Shown: positions 1-11,400 of the stretch, one piece after another | How positions within the stretch are numbered: the stretch's first letter is position 1 | Layout of the letters: the number at the start of each line of letters is the position of its first letter | From: Chenopodium formosanum | Lineage: Eukaryota; Streptophyta; Magnoliopsida; Caryophyllales; Amaranthaceae | Direction: 5' to 3' | Length of the DNA: 64,000 nt | Assembly: GCA_024500155.1 (NCBI GenBank) | Contig: CM044868.1 | Location: forward strand, 33,963,665 to 34,027,664 | Position numbers and translations under genes: made by a program | Notes under the pieces: model-generated | The model's database searches: none | Told to the model about the DNA's origin: nothing | The model's input: only the letters and a program-made list of their open reading frames with translations

Positions 1-934
1 TGTCACACTTGCATCTTCCATCTCTCAATCACCATTGAAATTCCTCACTTTCTCTCTCTAAAACTACTCCTAATCTAGCCTAATCTAGAGAGAGAAGCTC
101 TCAACCTAAGAGAGAGAAAACTATTCTAAAACTAAAGAATTACATGAATGAATAATAAAGGAAACCAAAAACTATATAAACAATAGGAGAAAAGAAGTTT
201 AAAATCGTAAAAGACCCAGAAACCCGCGCCCGCGGAGAAATCGGCCGCGCCCGCGGAGGGGAACAGACACCCCGATAGCCGCGCCCGCGGCCCAAGCCCG
301 CGCCCGCAGGGCCAAGGCCCGCGCCCTCGAGGAGCCCTCAGGACAACAACGGGTGCTTACTGCCCAAATACGACAGTTTTGGAGCTGCAGCAACCCCGCG
401 CCCGCGGGTACTGAAGCCCGCGCCCGCGGCAGTTTTCTTGGGCCAACTTTAGAAGGCTGTAACTTCCGATATAAGAATCGTATGAAGGCGTGCGACCTAT
501 CATTGGAAAGCTCTTCAAGTCTAGTTTCTAACCCAACTTGAATCTCCCTAATACAATCTGTAGAACTTAAGATATGAGTAAAACAATGCACAAAGGTCCT
601 ATTTGATACTTTGCAATCCTTCGTTTTCCTTTGTTTCAATCTCAAATTCAATTCTGAAAAGTGCATATTGATCCTAGTGGGTGCTATTTTCAATTCCCAT
701 GCATATAGCCCGTGACGTACCTACAAAACAAGACAAAGAAACAGAGAAGCAAGAGAAATAGCCGAGAAATGAATAAAATGATAAGAAAGCCATTAAAAGC
801 ATGCATTTCTCTAAACTAACACAAAAACACGCGAATCGAGCATTATTCTCTAAAAACACGACGTAAACGACTACAAAGGAGCATAGAAATATAAAGAAAA
901 CATAGCCTAAAGGTGCCATAAATGGCACGGATCA
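1..934 (-). repeat. Ath-1 3' LTR, cut by window edge
   Basis: Bases 1-934 match 3,512-4,329 almost base for base, so they are one of a pair of long terminal repeats. On the minus strand the repeat begins TGATCCGTGCCATTTATGG at 934, preceded by a purine-rich tract, which makes it the 3' LTR of a minus-strand element. About half of it lies before base 1. Relative to the other copy it carries roughly 116 extra bases of GC-rich repeats. Long open frames here are accidental: they only cover the LTR and match no known protein. Confidence 0.85.
223..432. repeat. Array of CCGCGCCCGCGG-like motifs in the LTR
   Basis: Around seven copies or near-copies of the 12-base palindrome-like motif CCGCGCCCGCGG lie at irregular spacing in otherwise AT-rich DNA. 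The sister LTR (3,735-3,825) has only three or four degraded copies, so the array has expanded or contracted between the two LTRs. Function unknown. Confidence 0.85.
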
Positions 935-952
935 AATTTTCCCAAGCTAAAC
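935..952 (-). other. Ath-1 polypurine tract
   Basis: On the minus strand the bases next to the LTR read GTTTAGCTTGGGAAAATT followed by the LTR start TGATCC. This resembles the tract GGCTTGGGGGAGTT that precedes the Ath-2 LTRs, and is the expected primer for plus-strand DNA synthesis. Confidence 0.65.
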
Positions 953-2721
953 TTTTGCTCGCCCTCGAGCAAAACAAAATCCAACCCAAGGGAAAAATAA
1001 TGACATTATTCAAGCAAAGAAAGAAACGAGAAAACTAGAGAAGATGAGAATATACACTAACTCACTTTCGTAGGAATCACGGTCAATTTTAGCAACTAAA
1101 TACAAGAAATTTAAACCCCTAGATCGCCCTAGAGGACGAGTGATGCTCTCGTAAGGGTATCCTAAGAGTTTACCCATAACTCTCATAATAATACAAACAA
1201 GGAAAAGCATGAAAAAGAAAACAAAATACAACAAAAGCAAACAAATGTTCATGAAAGGACTTTTGCAAATGTACAATCACAATGAATGCAAATCTTTCTA
1301 AACAAGTAAGGGAGTGCACGCTATAAGATACCTAAGGTTGATTGAAACATAAAAATGCTAAGCATAGGAACCAGTTATCACACTCCACTTTCATCCCAAA
1401 TGGTCTTACTGCGTTCCCCCTACTAATCTCATATCTCCCCATAGTGAGCATCTCATAGATTCCGCGAAGGAACCGGAAAAGAATCAAATTTTTGGGCTAC
1501 TCGACATCTTGACTTCGCATCCCCTTTCCTTAGGCAATGACCCATGATTCCCTCCCCCGAATAGTGACTCAACTTTCTAGGTCGAAAGGTCTTTCCCCAA
1601 GGTTGTAACATAATATGAGGCATAAAGGGTGAAGGTAGGCTAAAATTTAAAATTTGGAGGTTTTCCTAAAAAGTGAAGATAAAGGGTGATCAATCCTTAA
1701 CAACACGATCATGAAATCACCAAGAAAAAGCAACACCCCCAAGCTTATTTGAAGCTATACTCACAAGAAATATATACAAAAAGCGTAAACGCTTCTCCCC
1801 CAAGCTTAAATGAAGCATTGTCCTCAATGCTTAGAAGGAGAAAAGAATACATCAAAATATTTTTGAATTTTCACTTTTTTCAATTTTTTTTTTTTTTTTA
1901 ATTTTTTTTTTAATTTTTTTTTATTTTTTTTTTTAAAAAAAATTGCAATGTCCTCGCCTTTTGCTAAATCCGGACGACTTTTTCTATAATGCAATTTATT
2001 AGTCCATGCCTTTTATGATTAAGGACGGCTTTTACTCAAACACTTGCCATTATTCACAAACAAGACTTAATCACAAACTAGCACTCATAAAAAGCACATT
2101 TCCAACTTATCCACCACAAACTCCATCATACGTGATCAATTTGCTTCACAAAAAAACAAGAATAGAAAGAAAATGAAACAAAAGGCCAAAGAACTAAAGA
2201 TGTGGTTTGAAAAGAAGGTATAAGGATCAAATGGTTGCAAGAAGGCAAATGGAAACCCAAAAACAAATATGAATCAAACTAACCTAAAAATGAAAAATAC
2301 CACCCCGAAAAAGGTGCCTTTGTCCTCCCTAGATAGCTCGGTCTCGGGTTTAAGAATCATACATCAGGCTTTATATATTAGGCTTGCAAAGTCAAGGACC
2401 CCATGCTGCTCATGCAAGAATATGATGAAAGCTTGAACAAATATAAATCTCACATGGTTGTAGCAAAAACTCACAAAGGTTGTCAAATCGAAGATAGGGA
2501 GCAACTGCCATACATGCCACAAACAAGTAGAATTCGGCTTCATGATCCCCCTAGTTCTAGACAACTACCTTAGCATGCTTTATCCTAGAATCAATCAAAC
2601 GTAATCTCAAACCGTGCACACCACTACCATTTAGGAAGAAAAGCATTCAATTATACAAGTCCAAAAGTTATTGTGTCCGAAGCAAGAACAAAACAAAACA
2701 CATTGCAAATTTGCCTTATTT
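953..2721 (-). mobile_element. Ath-1 internal region, non-coding
   Basis: About 1.8 kb between the two LTRs with no recognisable gag or pol frame. It is AT-rich, with a T-rich stretch around 1,875-1,935 and repeated phrases of the type CCCCCAAGCTT. No convincing primer-binding site is visible beside the right LTR. Ath-1 is therefore a non-autonomous or internally deleted element of about 5 kb that would need proteins supplied in trans. Open frames on the minus strand at 1,010-1,276 and 2,364-2,564 are low-complexity and match nothing I know. Confidence 0.7.
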
Positions 2722-4329
2722 TGACGAGTGGAAAACTAGGTCGTTATCTAATCTTCCCTCGGTCAAACTAAATTTATAAACACTTAACAAACCTAAATAC
2801 GAGTATAGAGGCAAGTTAAGGGTCAAACCCAAAGGAACGGTAATGTTCAAGCACTTTCAATTATGCGCCTAAGCTAGGTCGAAGACGAAGGTAAGAGAGA
2901 ATACTAACAACTAACAAAACAAGTAACCAAGGAAATAAAACACTAGGAACGGGGATCAACAAGTAATCATGTCAATTGCAACAACTTGGAAGAGTATGCC
3001 AATCAAAGGTTGTGAGGACTAATGATAAGAGCAATTAATAAGAATCAAAGAGCTATCTCCTAATTGTTAAGCTAGGGTTCACTATGAACAACAAACTAAG
3101 AGAATCACAATCAAAACCAATTGATAATTGCAATTCCTAAATCAATTTTTCATGTCATTAGCAAATTACAATGCAATCTAGCATAATTCTCAAGGCCAAA
3201 TTGAATTACACACATGCAAACCTTCACTAATCACTTTAACCTCAACAATTAATTAACACAATTCCAAAATTAATCACAATTAATCAATCATACAAGTTTC
3301 ACCCAATTCCTAGCCAACAACTACTCAAACAACATCATCAAATCAACTATCAACTATAGAGAACAAGAATCAACAAAATATCAAGAACAATTACTCTAAT
3401 CAAACATCAAATATCAAAATCAAACCAAACAAACATCAAATTAAACAAAACAATTGAATGAGATAGAGTTTAGAAATGCTCATTGATAATTAAGAAGATC
3501 TCCAACACAATTGTCACACTTGCATCTTCCATCTCTCAATCACCATTGAAATTCCTCACTTTCTCTCTCTAAAACTACTCCTAATCTAGCCTAATCTAGA
3601 GAGAGAAGCTCTCAACCTAAGAGAGAGAAAACTATTCTAAAACTAAAGAATTACATGAATGAATAATAAAGGAAACCAAAAACTATATAAACAATAGGAG
3701 AAAAGAAGTTTAAAATCGTAAAAGACCCAGAAACCCGCGCCCGCGGAGAAATCGGCCCGCAGGTACGGCAGTTTTGGAGCTGCAGCAACCCCGCACCCGC
3801 AGGTACTGTATCCCGCGCCTGCGGCAGTTTTCCAGGGCCAATTTCAGAAGGCTGTAACTTCCGATCTAAGAATTGTATGAAGGCGTGCAACCTATCATTG
3901 GAAAGCTCTTCAAGTCTAGTTTCCAACCCAACTTGAATCACCCTAATCCGATCTGTAGAACTTGAAATATGACTAAAACAATGCACAAAGGTCCTATTTG
4001 ATACTTTGCAATCCTTCGTTTTCCTTTGTTTCAAACTCAAATTCAATTCCGAAAATTGCATGTTGATCCTAGTGGGTGCTATTTTTAATTCCCATGCATA
4101 TAGCCCGCGAAGTACCTACAAAACAAGACAAAGAAACGGAGAAGCAAGAGAAATAGCCGAGAAATGAATAAAATGATAAGAAAGCCATTAAAAGCATGCA
4201 TTTCTCTAATCAAACACAAAAACACGCGAATCGAGCATTATTCTCTAAAAACACGACATAAACGAATACATAGGAGCATAGAAATATAAATAAAACATAG
4301 CCTAAAGGTGCCATAAATGGCACGGATCA
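2722..4329 (-). repeat. Ath-1 5' LTR, complete
   Basis: This 1,608-bp LTR starts TGACGAGTGG and ends GGCACGGATCA on the plus strand, giving TG...CA ends. Its right part pairs with bases 1-934. The left end holds the phrase for a tract around ACGAGTATAGAGGCAAG and AAACCCAAAGGAA, which recurs at the start of the solo LTR at 38,455, so both belong to one family. The right flank is GTTAG (4,330-4,334); the matching duplication would lie left of the window. Confidence 0.75.
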
Positions 4330-4444
4330 GTTAGGTAAATGAAGAATCCGTCTGAGTATTACCCAGGCGGATAATCAAAACAATTTTGCAAACAAAGTCT
4401 GAATCTTTATTAATTGTCTGACTGTTTACAAAAAACTTACATTC

Positions 4445-5926
4445 TCAGAAGTAGTAGTTTTTCAAATTGTCTACATTTTAAGTTCTAGGCATGCGCCTAC
4501 CGTCTGGAGTTTCCAGGCGGTAGGCGCCGTCTCTTACTTCCTCATAGATCCGGTAGGGGCCTTCCCAATTTGGAGTTAACTTTCCCAGCTCATTAGCCCT
4601 GCCGGTTGCCTCCATTTTTTGTAACACTAAGTCGTCAACTTTCAAGGGACGCTTGTGTACTTTCTTGTTGTAGGCTCTAGTCATTCTCAGACGTTAAATC
4701 TCATGACGCAAGGCGGCATTGCCCCTGCGTTCTGGGAGATTATCCAATGCTAGGCGCATTGCTTCCCAGTTTGCCTCTTCTTCATATAGCATGACTCTGA
4801 GAGTCGGCTCGTAGTATTCGATAGGCAAGACTGCTTCAGCACCGTAAACCATGAGAAATGGGGTTTCGTCGGTTGCCCCTTTCGCTGTTGTCCGGATGGC
4901 CAATAAGACATGGATTAACTCTTCTGCCCATAAGCCACCGGCTCTTTCTATTTTCTTCTTAATTTCGTTTGAGATGAGTTTGTTGAAGGCTTCAACTTGG
5001 CCGTTTGCTTGGGGCCGGCCAACAGATGCAAAATAGCTTGAGATCCCCTGATCTCCTAACCAGGTTTTTAGCTGAGGCGTCTCAAACTGAGGACCATTAT
5101 CAAACACCATAGACATAGGTACCCCATACCGGGTGATAATGTTCTTCCAAATGAAGGAAATTACGTCTGAGGTCTTGATGTTTTTAACCGCCTCAGCCTC
5201 CACCCACTTGGTGAAATAATCCACAGCCACCAAGATGTAGCCCTTTCCGCCTGGAGTAGGCGTGTAAGGACCTAGAATGTCCATGCCCCATTTTGCAAAC
5301 GGGATTGGGCTGTGGATGGCCGTCAGATCAGTAGCCGTACGGTGAATGAGTTTGCCAAATTTTTGGCACTTGTCACATTTCTTTACCAACTCCTTGGCGT
5401 CTGCCTCAAGAGTAGGCCAAAAATAATGTCGTCTGGCCCTGATGGCTAGGGACCCGCCGCCTATGTGGGAGGCGCAGAATCCCGAATGCAGGTCTTCGAG
5501 AACTTCCTTCCCCTTTTCAGGGGTGACACACTTCAACATAGGTTTAAGAAACCCCGCCTTGAAGAGTTCTCCATTTTTCAACTCGAAGCTTGCAGCTCGC
5601 TTCTTCAGGACGGCTGCCTCCTGTGGCGAATCAGGAAGTGTGCCGTCTGAAAGATAGGCTCGGATGCCATCCATCCAGGTAGAGCTTCGGTCCAGAACTC
5701 CAATGGGATCTTCATAGATGCTTCTCTTTTCAAGAACTTCCCAAAAGACAGACCGAGGCGTATCATGGCAGGTAGAAGACGCCAATTTTGACAATGCATC
5801 CGCCTGGTTGTTTTCCGACCTAGGCACTTGATTCAGCCGGAATTCCTCAAGTGCCCCGGCCTCTTCTTTGACTGCCTGAAGATATTTGATCATAGCCGGA
5901 TGAGTAGTCTCGTAGCTTCCCTCATA
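4445..5926 (-). pseudogene. Tat-1 integrase
   Basis: Integrase would join element cDNA to host DNA in the nucleus. A His-His-Cys-Cys zinc region is visible (HSGFCASHIGGG followed by CDKC). The catalytic triad is D in WGMDILGPY, D in VFDNGPQF and E in PQANGQVEAFNK. A C-terminal domain follows (KVDDLVLQKM, PNWEGPYRI). The frame continues from RNase H, broken by a TAG just upstream (5,927-5,929), a TAA at 4,694-4,696 before the C-terminal domain, and a TAA at 4,478-4,480 close to the normal end; the frame closes at 4,445. The three catalytic residues are intact, but no full-length protein can be made without suppression. Confidence 0.9.
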
Positions 5927-7689
5927 CTAGCTAACAACCAATTGGGAATCAGAGTAGGCGTCAATTTTCATGGCCCCTGTCGCCTTACACATGCGAATGC
6001 CGGCTAGCGGGGCTTCATATTCCGCCTCATTGTTAGAGGCCTGAAACTTGAAGTGTAGTGCATACTCAAATCTGTCCCCTTCAGGAGACTCGTATATTAC
6101 GCCTGCAACACAGCCGTTCTTTGTAGAGCTCTCGTCTACATACACTTTCCAAACCTGATCAAGATTATCTGGAGCCACCGGACGGGTCATTTCAACAATG
6201 AAGTCAGCAAACGCCTGACCTTTCACTACCTTTCTTGGTTCGTAAGTGATTTCAAGACTTTGCATTTCAATAACCCATTTCAACATTCTCCTGAATGAGT
6301 CCAAGGTAGACATTGGCCGCTTGAGTGGCTGGTTAGTGTAAATCACCACCGGATGTGCCAAAAAGTAAGGCTTCAATTTTTTGAATGCCATATACAAAGC
6401 AAGGCCAAATTTTTCAACCATAGGGTACCGGAGTTCAGCATTTTTATGAACATGGCTAATAAAGTAAACCGGGAGCTGCACGTCGTCTCGCTCAGCAAGG
6501 AGAACGGCACTGAGGGCATGATCTGAGACGGCTAAATACATGTACAACGTCTCCCTAGGTAAAGGACTGACCAACCTAGGTAGAGAATGTAAATGCTCTT
6601 TCAACCTCTGGAATGCCGCCTCAGCATCATCCCCCCATTCAAATCTGGTCTTCTTCCTGATTGCTTGGAAGAAGTAGAGGCACTTGTCGCCTGACCGGCC
6701 GAGGAACCTCCCCAAGGCGGCCAGACAGCCGGTGAGTCTCTGCACTTCCTTGACAGAACGGGGTGACTTCATGTCTATCACCGCATGTATCTTTTCAGGG
6801 TTAGCCTCTATCCCCATTTGATCAATCAGGAATCCGAGAAACTTCCTAGACTCAACACCAAAGACGCATTTCTTAGGATTTAACATGACCTTATGCCGCC
6901 TGAGGGTGGTGAATGTTTCTCGGAGATCCGAAAGGTGATCCTTCTGTAGCTTGGATTTGACTATCATGTCATCAATGTACGCCTCCCCATTCCTCCCAAT
7001 TTGATTAATGAAGACCATATTAATCATCTGTTGGAAAGTGGCAGGCGCATTTTTCAAACCAAACGACATCACAGTATAACAGAATAACCCCTGATCAGTG
7101 ACGAAGGCCGTCTTCTCTTGATCCTTTTCCACAGGGGTATCTGATGGAAGCCGGAGTAGGCATCCATAAAGCTCATCAAGGCGTGACCGGCTGTAGAATC
7201 GACTAGACTGTCGATCTTTGGAAGCGGGTAACTGTCCTTTGGACACGCCTTGTTGAGGTCTGTGTAATCAACACACATGCGCCAGGTCCCATTTGGTTTC
7301 TTAACAAGGACCACATTGGCCACCTAGTCGGGAAAGTTGCTGGGCCGAATGAACCTGGCGTCTAGCAGCTTTTTTACTTCGGCAGCTGCCGCCTGACTTC
7401 TTTACTCACCGTGGTTTCTTTTCTTTTGCCGGATGGGCTTCTTTTTGGGGTCCACGACGAGTTTGTGGACAGCGAGATCCGGGCTAACGTCGGGCATCTC
7501 TTCCACTTCAAAGGCAAAAATGTCTTTGAATTCCTTCAGCAGGAGGTGCAAACTTGCACCCAAGGTAGCATGAGCAACCGTCCAAACCTTTACAGTACGT
7601 TCTGGACGGCTGTCATCTAGAACGAGGTCAATGTTTTCACCAGCCGGTTGGGGACGTAGCTCATCTGACCGTTCACCGGTCAGTGATTG
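5927..7689 (-). pseudogene. Tat-1 reverse transcriptase and RNase H
   Basis: RT copies the element RNA and RNase H removes the RNA strand. The fingers motif (NVVLVKKPNGTWRMCVDYTD), the palm motif YIDDMIVKSK with both aspartates, and the RNase H residues D (VYVDESS), E (NNEAEYEAP) and D (DAYSDSQ) can be read. The segment just after the gag stop (7,300-7,689) encodes the usual linker with KEFKDIFAFEVEEM. Lesions: TAA near 7,405, TAG near 7,325, and a one-base frameshift around 7,130-7,150 between the palm and fingers motifs. No aspartic protease lies between gag and RT, unlike Tat-5. Confidence 0.9.
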
Positions 7690-7692
7690 CTA
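7684..7692 (-). promoter_or_regulatory. Candidate gag-pol readthrough stop, UAG CAA UCA
   Basis: The gag frame ends in TAG (7,690-7,692) followed by CAA TCA. The same frame then stays open for about 95 codons into the pol linker. UAG-CAR-YYA is the established leaky-stop context of tobamovirus-type readthrough. Tat-5 has the same TAG at the matching place (51,818-51,820), followed by CAA TCG. Conservation of the stop in two diverged copies, where other stops are not shared, suggests a programmed stop that sets the gag to pol ratio. That role is inferred. Confidence 0.6.
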
Positions 7693-9771
7693 TTTTTTCT
7701 CTTTCTTCACCTCCACCAGCAGAGGTGCCTTTCTTTTCTTTCCGGCTGCTGGTGGGGCAGGTGCTGGTTCGTCATCCTTGACATTGTCAAGGTCTATTGG
7801 TTCCTGGCCGTTTGGGAAGGAGGTGCTTGCAGACGCCTTCTCATCATCATCCTTGTCCATCTTTCGAAGATGGCTCTTGGTGCCCCGGATGGTAGGGCCA
7901 CCACAGGAGAACCCGCCTGCTATTGTGTAGACCGGCTCCTTGTCGGTATCCGAGCTACTAGCAGGCTGGGGGGTAGTCTTGGAGGACTGACCCTTGTTTT
8001 TCTTTTTTGCTCCGGCTGAGGACTTAGAAATGTAGGACTTCAACAGCCCTCTGTCAACCAGACGGTCCAACGCCCGTTGAAGACTGAAGCAGTCGTTGGT
8101 ATCATGGCCGACCTCCTCATGAAACTGACAGAATTTATTTTTGTTCCGTGACTGGACAGAACTCTTCATAGGATTCAGCTTCTCAATGGACAGTCGGTCC
8201 TTTACCTCCATGAGGATGGAGTTGCAGTCTTTATTAAACTCGTACTTGGGGACGTACGGTTTAAACTCTTTCATTTTCTTCTGGGACGGCTGGTCAGAAC
8301 AATTAACCGCCCAGATTTCTTTTCTTTTCTTGCTCTCTTCTTTATTTTTGGCCGGCTGAGCAGACCGGCTGTCTTTCTGTTTGTCGGACTTCTTGGAGTC
8401 CGGCTGGTTACCAGGCGAGCAGAGGTCGGTAGCTTGAATGTAGCTTTCCGCCTCCCTCAGGGCCGCCTATAAGGTGAAAGCCCCTTTTCTGACTAGGTCG
8501 AACTTAAAGGTCGACCCGTCTCTTAGACCCTTGAAAAAGTCTGTAAAAGCTACCTCATCAGACAATCCATGAATTTGAATTCTGATTAGATTGAACCGCC
8601 TGACATATGAGTGCAACCCTTCTCTCTCTCCCTGCTTAACAGTGCTCAAATCAAGGCTTGTTTTCTTAGCAGGGATGTTCATTGAGAAGTTGGAAGCAAA
8701 CAGGAAGGCGAGCTTCCTGAAACTATCGATGGACACGGCTGACAGATTACCAAACCATTGTTGGGCAATGCCCTTCAATGTAGCTGGGAAGCACCGACAC
8801 CAAGTGGCATCATCCAACCCCTGCAGATACATGAGGTTGGTGTAAGCAATGAGGTGGTCTTCCGGATTGGTGGTACCATCATAGGTACCAACTAATACAT
8901 TCTTAACCTTGGTTGGCTCGGCCGCCTCGGTTATCTCCCGGGTGAACGCAGAAGGCTGTTCACCCAGGCGCAGCAGACGAATCTGCCAGTCCAATGGCTG
9001 GACATTTGGATATGTCGCCTGACCTCCAAAGAGGGCCGGCTGTATGAAGTGAGGGGGATACTGTCCGTAAGCCTGAGTAGGCACATACGGTACAACTCCA
9101 ATTATGTGAGGGCCAGAATGGACGGTATTACCGCCTGTCTGGCTCTCATGCAAGGAGGGTGCACTCCCTGCAGAAATGTTGTTGAAGCTGTCTGGAAAGT
9201 TTGACGTTGAAGCCGACTCAGACAGCGATTGGTTTCTCTTCCGGTTGATGATCTCCCGGGCATCGAGAATTGATTTTTTGCTTCCCACCGGCTGCTGAGT
9301 CCGGCGGGTGTTGTTGTTGTTCCTCTTAGGAAGGAGAATTTTTGGCCAATCAATGGTCCCAGCTGCCTTCTCCTTTGGATGAGGAGTGGGCTGCCGGTCT
9401 CTGACTGACTTCCCCTTCTCTGGAGGAGTCTTCTTCGCCGACTGACCTTTACTTGGGCCAGCCCAGCTTTGGGTGATCAGCTCTTTAATTTCACCCTTGA
9501 AACTTGTCATGAATCTCATGAGTTTATCTCGGGTGACAGGGGCTGATCCAGCGGCCGTTTGGGTTTCCCCTTCCGGCTGCCCAAAGGGTCGGCTTGTACC
9601 CGCCTGGGAGGCACCCCGCTCCAGAATGTCTTTGGGCTGGATGCGCTTGATTCTGAGAGAGCCGTCTTCGGCTGTAAAGGTTTCAACTTGAGGATCTTTA
9701 TCCTCATGGTATGTAAAGACTTCTGGGTCTTCGCCCAGACAGTTAGGGGGTGGTACAGACTCTTGAACCAT
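7690..9771 (-). pseudogene. Tat-1 gag
   Basis: Gag forms the virus-like particle and binds element RNA. The start ATG at 9,769-9,771 (MVQESVPPP) is only 13 bases from the PBS and is shared with Tat-3 and Tat-5. A retrotransposon-gag core (VGTYDGTTNPEDHLIAYTNL, then GIAQQWFGNL) lies around residues 285-345. A zinc-knuckle variant (CQFHEEVGHDTNDC) follows further downstream. The tail is acidic then lysine-rich and ends at the candidate leaky TAG. One TAG at 8,467-8,469 splits an otherwise single frame of about 690 codons. Between the knuckle region and the acidic tail the protease segment seen in Tat-5 is absent. Confidence 0.88.
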
Positions 9772-9784
9772 CTTCGCGGTACTC

Positions 9785-9804
9785 TCCCCACAGACGGCGC
9801 CAAA
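9785..9804 (-). other. Tat-1 primer-binding region
   Basis: On the minus strand TTTGGCGCCGTCTGTGGGGA lies directly after the LTR end AAAACA. The same motif follows the LTR in Tat-4 and, mutated, in Tat-3 and Tat-5. It is the position of the tRNA primer site; I do not assign the tRNA. Confidence 0.8.
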
Positions 9805-10311
9805 TGTTTTGGGTGTTTTTGTCCCTCAGGAGAGTTACAACACGAAGTCTGATCCGGCCAAGCTGTACCTGCAAAATAACGGAGACTCCGGGTGGTTGGA
9901 GCTCCGCCTCCGACGGTCAAGTTAGTAACTTGAAAAGGAATAAAGAGGACGGAAATTTAGGTGGGTATCTGCTCGGATTCAAAGCTTAGGTGTTTCTCTG
10001 ATGTGAGAGAATGCAAGTGTAATAAATGGTAAAACGTGCCCTCAAAAAGAGGGACATCTCCCTATTTATAGGGTCTTTGGGATTTGTGCCCCTAATTAGG
10101 GCACAGAACCCTAATCATTGGTGGGCTGCGTCGCTTTGCGGGTATCTCGGGATTTGGGCCTGAAGGCCGCCTTTTTCCCTTAATTTCTGAAATGACACGT
10201 GTCAAGCAGGGATTGGTCCACTTTGGGCCCTTCTGAGGCTGACACGTGTCATCCTCTGATTGGACCACGTGGCGGATTGGACCACATGGCAGGGTAAAAT
10301 TACCCTAAACA
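9805..10311 (-). repeat. Tat-1 5' LTR
   Basis: 507 bp with ends TGTTTAGGG...AAAACA on the minus strand. U3 holds two copies of TGACACGTGTCA (10,193-10,204 and 10,240-10,251) and CCACGTGG (10,265-10,272). A hairpin-forming GGGTAATTTTACCC lies just inside the tip. A TATA-like CCTATTTATAGGG near 10,062-10,075 would start transcription leftwards. The partner LTR is not in the window. Confidence 0.8.
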
Positions 10312-10728
10312 GAACCTTATAGAAGATTCTAGAAGACTAAAACCATTCCTAATTGCATTAGGAATGATAAATCATATTTGGCCCTCCCTAAGATCATTGG
10401 GCCGCATATAAAGCTCAAACCGGGCCCAGTTTAGTAAATTGGCCATAATTTCCTCAATATTCATCGGAATTGGGCTTATAATATATCGTTGGAAAGCTCT
10501 TTGCAAGCCCCATCCAACTACACCACTATTGGACCCATATCATGGACCAACCAAACTGTATTGGCTGTTTTCATAAAATAAGTTTTCAAAAACAGAGAGA
10601 AGAGAAAAGAATATAAAACTTTCCGCAACACTAGACTTTCCACGCTTTCACTTCATTCGATTATGATTTGACGCGAAAGGTACTCATCACTGGGTTTGGT
10701 TTTGGGGAGACACAAATGGGTGTCTACA
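10312..10728 (-). repeat. Tat-2 3' LTR fragment
   Basis: On the minus strand the LTR begins TGTAGACACCCATTTGTGTC at 10,728, with a short hairpin, right after a G-rich tract. It runs 417 bp and stops where Tat-1 starts at 10,311. It contains GTTGGAAAGCTCTTTGCAAG (about 10,489-10,508), a phrase related to one found in the Ath-1 LTR and the Ath-2 internal region. Confidence 0.72.
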
Positions 10729-10741
10729 GAAGCCCCCACTT
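10729..10741 (-). other. Tat-2 polypurine tract
   Basis: Minus strand AAGTGGGGGCTTC directly followed by the LTR start TGTAGACA. This is the position and composition expected of the plus-strand primer. Confidence 0.75.
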
Positions 10742-11039
10742 TGACTGAGTTTGGAGAAACGCCAGTTTCGAAAACAAAAGTCAAAGTAACGATAGGGACG
10801 GAGAATGATTCAGAACGTTCTGCGATCCTAAATCAATCTTGTAACGCCGATACCTGCAAAACTAGCATTAGTTAAACAGATAAAAGAGTTAAGAAACGCG
10901 TATCTTGCACCGTCGAGCACACGTCTCTGAAGGTAACCGATTGTTGCCGCTTTACTGTATCCTTGCTTTGATGACCTCCTACAAGCTAGAGAATGCCATC
11001 CCGCTTGAAAACCGCTACGCCCGTAACTGCTTCCAATAT

Positions 11040-11400
11040 AGAAGATTGCTTCGCCTGAAACGATCCTCCTCCGCTATGATAATATTCCACATCCAAGGGA
11101 ATACTATCGAAGATTGCTTCTCTTGAAACAAATCCTCATCCGCATTGATAATTTTCCACGTCCAAGGGAATACTATCGAAGATTATTTCTTTTGAAATAA
11201 TCCCCATCCGCATTGATAATATTCCACGTCCAAGGGAATACTATCGAAGATTACTTCTCTTGAAACAATCTCCATCCGCATTATGACCATCTTCCATGCC
11301 TAAGGGAATATGATCGAAGACAACTTCACCCGAAATTACCTCTAGTTGTTTGTGACAACTCTCCGCAAGCTAGGGAATGCCGTCGAAGATATCTTCTCTT
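11040..11400. repeat. Tandem repeat, about 68-bp unit, in Tat-2 3' region
   Basis: About five diverged copies of a unit with the phrases TCCGCATTGATAATATTCCA, CAAGGGAATACTATCGAAG and TTCTCTTGAAAC. Tandem repeats in the 3' untranslated part are known in the Tat lineage and are considered seeds of satellite DNA. The flanking 10,742-11,039 holds no gene that I can see. Confidence 0.82.

Larger units (their letters stand above)
4330..10311 (-). mobile_element. Tat-1: Tat-type Ty3/gypsy element, 3' end cut off
   Basis: Reading right to left the order is LTR, PBS, gag, RT, RNase H, integrase, which is the gypsy order. Residue patterns (YTDLNKACPKD in RT, zinc-knuckle variant, PBS-region motif TTTGGCGCCGTCTGTGGGGA) fit the Tat lineage. 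The 3' untranslated part and 3' LTR are missing because Ath-1 sits at 4,329/4,330. The element has at least five in-frame stops and one frameshift, and no protease, so it is dead as a coding unit. Confidence 0.85.

Noticed and set aside
199..693. Long minus-strand open frame in the Ath-1 LTR (and its copy at 3,651-4,061)
   Set aside because: It spans the GC-rich LTR array, differs greatly between the two LTR copies and matches no protein family.
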